Shown: piece after piece, positions 62,852-64,000 of the stretch
Layout of the letters: each line of letters begins with the position of its first letter
How positions within the stretch are numbered: position 1 is the first letter of the stretch
Source: Arthrobacter sp. PM3
GTDB taxonomy: Bacteria > Actinomycetota > Actinomycetes > Actinomycetales > Micrococcaceae
Direction: 5' to 3'
DNA: 64,000 bases
NCBI RefSeq assembly: GCF_003352915.1
Contig: NZ_CP022314.1
Location: 4,286,353 to 4,350,352 of the forward strand
The notes under the pieces: model-generated
Told to the model about the DNA's origin: nothing
Database searches by the model: none
What the model saw: only the letters and a program-made list of their open reading frames with translations
Position numbers and translations under genes: made by a program

Positions 62852-64000
62852 GAGACTGCTGAATTAGTCGCGGGGCGGGCGTGTCCGCTGGACTGGTGGG
62901 CCTGGTGGTTAAGACTGGTCTTATGCAGGGACGCGAGGACGCGCAACGCGGGTATTTGGACGTGGAGGCGCTGGCCGGGGAGTTGTTGGCTCCGGGCAGC
63001 GTCTTCGCGTTTCTGCCCAGTCATCGGGGGCGGTTGTTTCCGGATTCAATGATGGAGGACCTCTTCCCGTCGCGGAGGGGCCGGCCTTCGGTTCCGGCGC
63101 CGGTGATCGGGTCGGTGCTGGTGCTGCAGGCGTTGCAGGGCCTTTCAGACCGGGAGACCGCGGAGGCGTTGACCTATGATCTGCGCTGGAAGGCCGCGTG
63201 CGGGTACGGGCTGACCGACACGGCGTTCCATCCGAGCACGCTGACGTATTGGCGGCGCCGTCTAGCCGGATCGGGAAATCCGCACCGGATCATGGAGGCC
63301 ATCGCGGAGGTCGTTGCCGAGACCGGAGTCCTGAAGGGCAAGCGGCCGCGGGCGGTGGACTCCACGGTCCTGGACGACGCGGTGGCCAGGCAGGACACCA
63401 TCACGCAGCTGATCGCCGCGGTCCGCCGCTTCGGCCGGGACGTTCCCGGCGGCCAGGACCTGGTCAGCGTCCACGCGAAGGGGTATGACTACACCCGCAC
63501 CGGCAAACCGGACATCGCCTGGGATGACCCGGACGCCAAAGACGGACTGATCTGCGTGCTGGTGACCGATGCGTTGGCGCTGCTGGCGGTGGTCGATCCC
63601 GAAACCCTGGAGGGCAAGGCCGCTGATGCGTATGCGCTGCTGGCCCTGGTCGCCGGGCAGGATGTCGAACCGGCCGAGGATTCGGACGGCACGGACGGGC
63701 GGTGGCGGATCGCCCGGAAGGTCGCCCCGGACCGGGTCATCTCCACGGTGGACCCGGATACCCGGCACGCGCATAAGACCCAGTCCCGCCAGCAGGACGG
63801 CTACAAAGCCCACATCGTGATCGAGCCCGACACCGGGCTGATCACCGCCGCGGAACTGACCAAGGCCTCCGGGCCGGAGAACAGCGACGGGACCGTCGGC
63901 GCCCGGCTCCTGACCAAGGATCCAACGATCAGCGGGACCGGTGTCCAGGTCCTGGCCGACTCGGCGTACGGGTCCGGGGACATGCTCGCCGCTCTCGCCT
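62852..64000 (+). mobile_element. IS1182-like insertion sequence, left part
   Basis: The element is inferred from its transposase gene. The left end must lie between the Lrp stop at 62851 and the transposase start at 62923; GACTGCTGAATTAGTC at 62854-62869 is a likely terminal inverted-repeat region with internal symmetry. The right end and target duplication lie beyond the window, so the exact boundaries and family group cannot be settled. Confidence 0.75.
62923..64000 (+). CDS. IS1182-family DDE transposase, 3' end cut off by the window
   Basis: At least 359 residues, open to the last base. The N-terminal domain has FLPSHRGRLFPDSMMEDLFP near residue 30 and the pattern VLVLQALQGLSDRETAEALTYDLRWKAACGY near 65, with HPSTLTYWRRRL near 102. 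The DDE core begins with RAVDSTVLDDAVARQDT near 144 (first Asp); the conserved HKTQSRQQDGYKAHI block lies near 285, and the second Asp is in VLADSAYGSGDML near 347. The catalytic Glu should lie outside the window. Frame intact so far, so the element may be active. Confidence 0.9.
   Translation, partial: MQGREDAQRGYLDVEALAGELLAPGSVFAFLPSHRGRLFPDSMMEDLFPSRRGRPSVPAPVIGSVLVLQALQGLSDRETAEALTYDLRWKAACGYGLTDTAFHPSTLTYWRRRLAGSGNPHRIMEAIAEVVAETGVLKGKRPRAVDSTVLDDAVARQDTITQLIAAVRRFGRDVPGGQDLVSVHAKGYDYTRTGKPDIAWDDPDAKDGLICVLVTDALALLAVVDPETLEGKAADAYALLALVAGQDVEPAEDSDGTDGRWRIARKVAPDRVISTVDPDTRHAHKTQSRQQDGYKAHIVIEPDTGLITAAELTKASGPENSDGTVGARLLTKDPTISGTGVQVLADSAYGSGDMLAALA

Overview
The window is GC-rich DNA, about two-thirds GC by eye, with strongly G/C-biased third codon positions. 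Gene content and order point to an actinobacterium of the Micrococcaceae, most like Arthrobacter or Pseudarthrobacter; the species cannot be named from the sequence. Much of it is a conserved actinobacterial chromosome backbone: mrp, tatB, the anti-sigma/sigE pair, an O-methyltransferase, a DUF3117 gene, a DivIVA-like gene, a LOG-family gene, dapE/dapD, dapC-fdxA, typA, ychF, ispH and xseA-xseB run in the same general order as genes I recall from Mycobacterium tuberculosis (roughly Rv1229c down to Rv1107c). Other modules are inserted between these.

Layout: 1-7.4 kb holds backbone genes for envelope stress (sigE with its anti-sigma), Tat export, Fe-S cluster carriage, a mannosyltransferase-like membrane protein and a LOG-family nucleotide hydrolase. 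7.6-10.9 kb is a four-gene glutamate-type ABC transporter operon (gluABCD) closed by a perfect UUCG hairpin. 11.0-18.8 kb contains three lysine/diaminopimelate genes (dapE and dapD divergent, dapC beside fdxA) plus a lysozyme-fold protein, a TetR regulator and citrate synthase. 19.2-21.0 kb is an unusual repeat-rich segment: two arrays of GGACATG boxes flank a frameshifted gene for an AbiEi-like/DUF559 protein. 21.0-24.6 kb carries a small membrane protein, typA and a secreted SGNH hydrolase.

24.7-37.7 kb is occupied by two complete oligopeptide ABC transporters, each with a lipoprotein, two permeases and a fused double ATPase. In the second, a gene for a PH-like membrane protein sits on the opposite strand between permeases and ATPase. 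38-42 kb holds a DUF3090 gene, then a probable accessory patch (SDR, WYL regulator with divergent hydrolase, small DUF1877-like protein) and a third GGACATG array. 42-48.3 kb returns to backbone genes (ychF, rmuC, ispH, xseAB). 48.4-58.5 kb has a PPK2-type polyphosphate kinase, an alanine-type aminotransferase, an osmoprotectant ABC operon, rsgA, a NUDIX hydrolase, a GlcNAc-kinase-like gene and a nitronate monooxygenase. 58.6-62.9 kb has two divergent regulator/target pairs (LysR-MFS and Lrp-PLP lyase), and the window ends inside an IS1182-like transposase.

Two properties cut across the genes. At least ten starts lack a Shine-Dalgarno and have a TANNNT hexamer exactly 6 (once 7) bases before the start codon, as expected for leaderless transcripts. 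The three GGACATG arrays share the same alternating 29/32-base spacing, which is not a coding periodicity; this is the most likely undescribed feature in the window.
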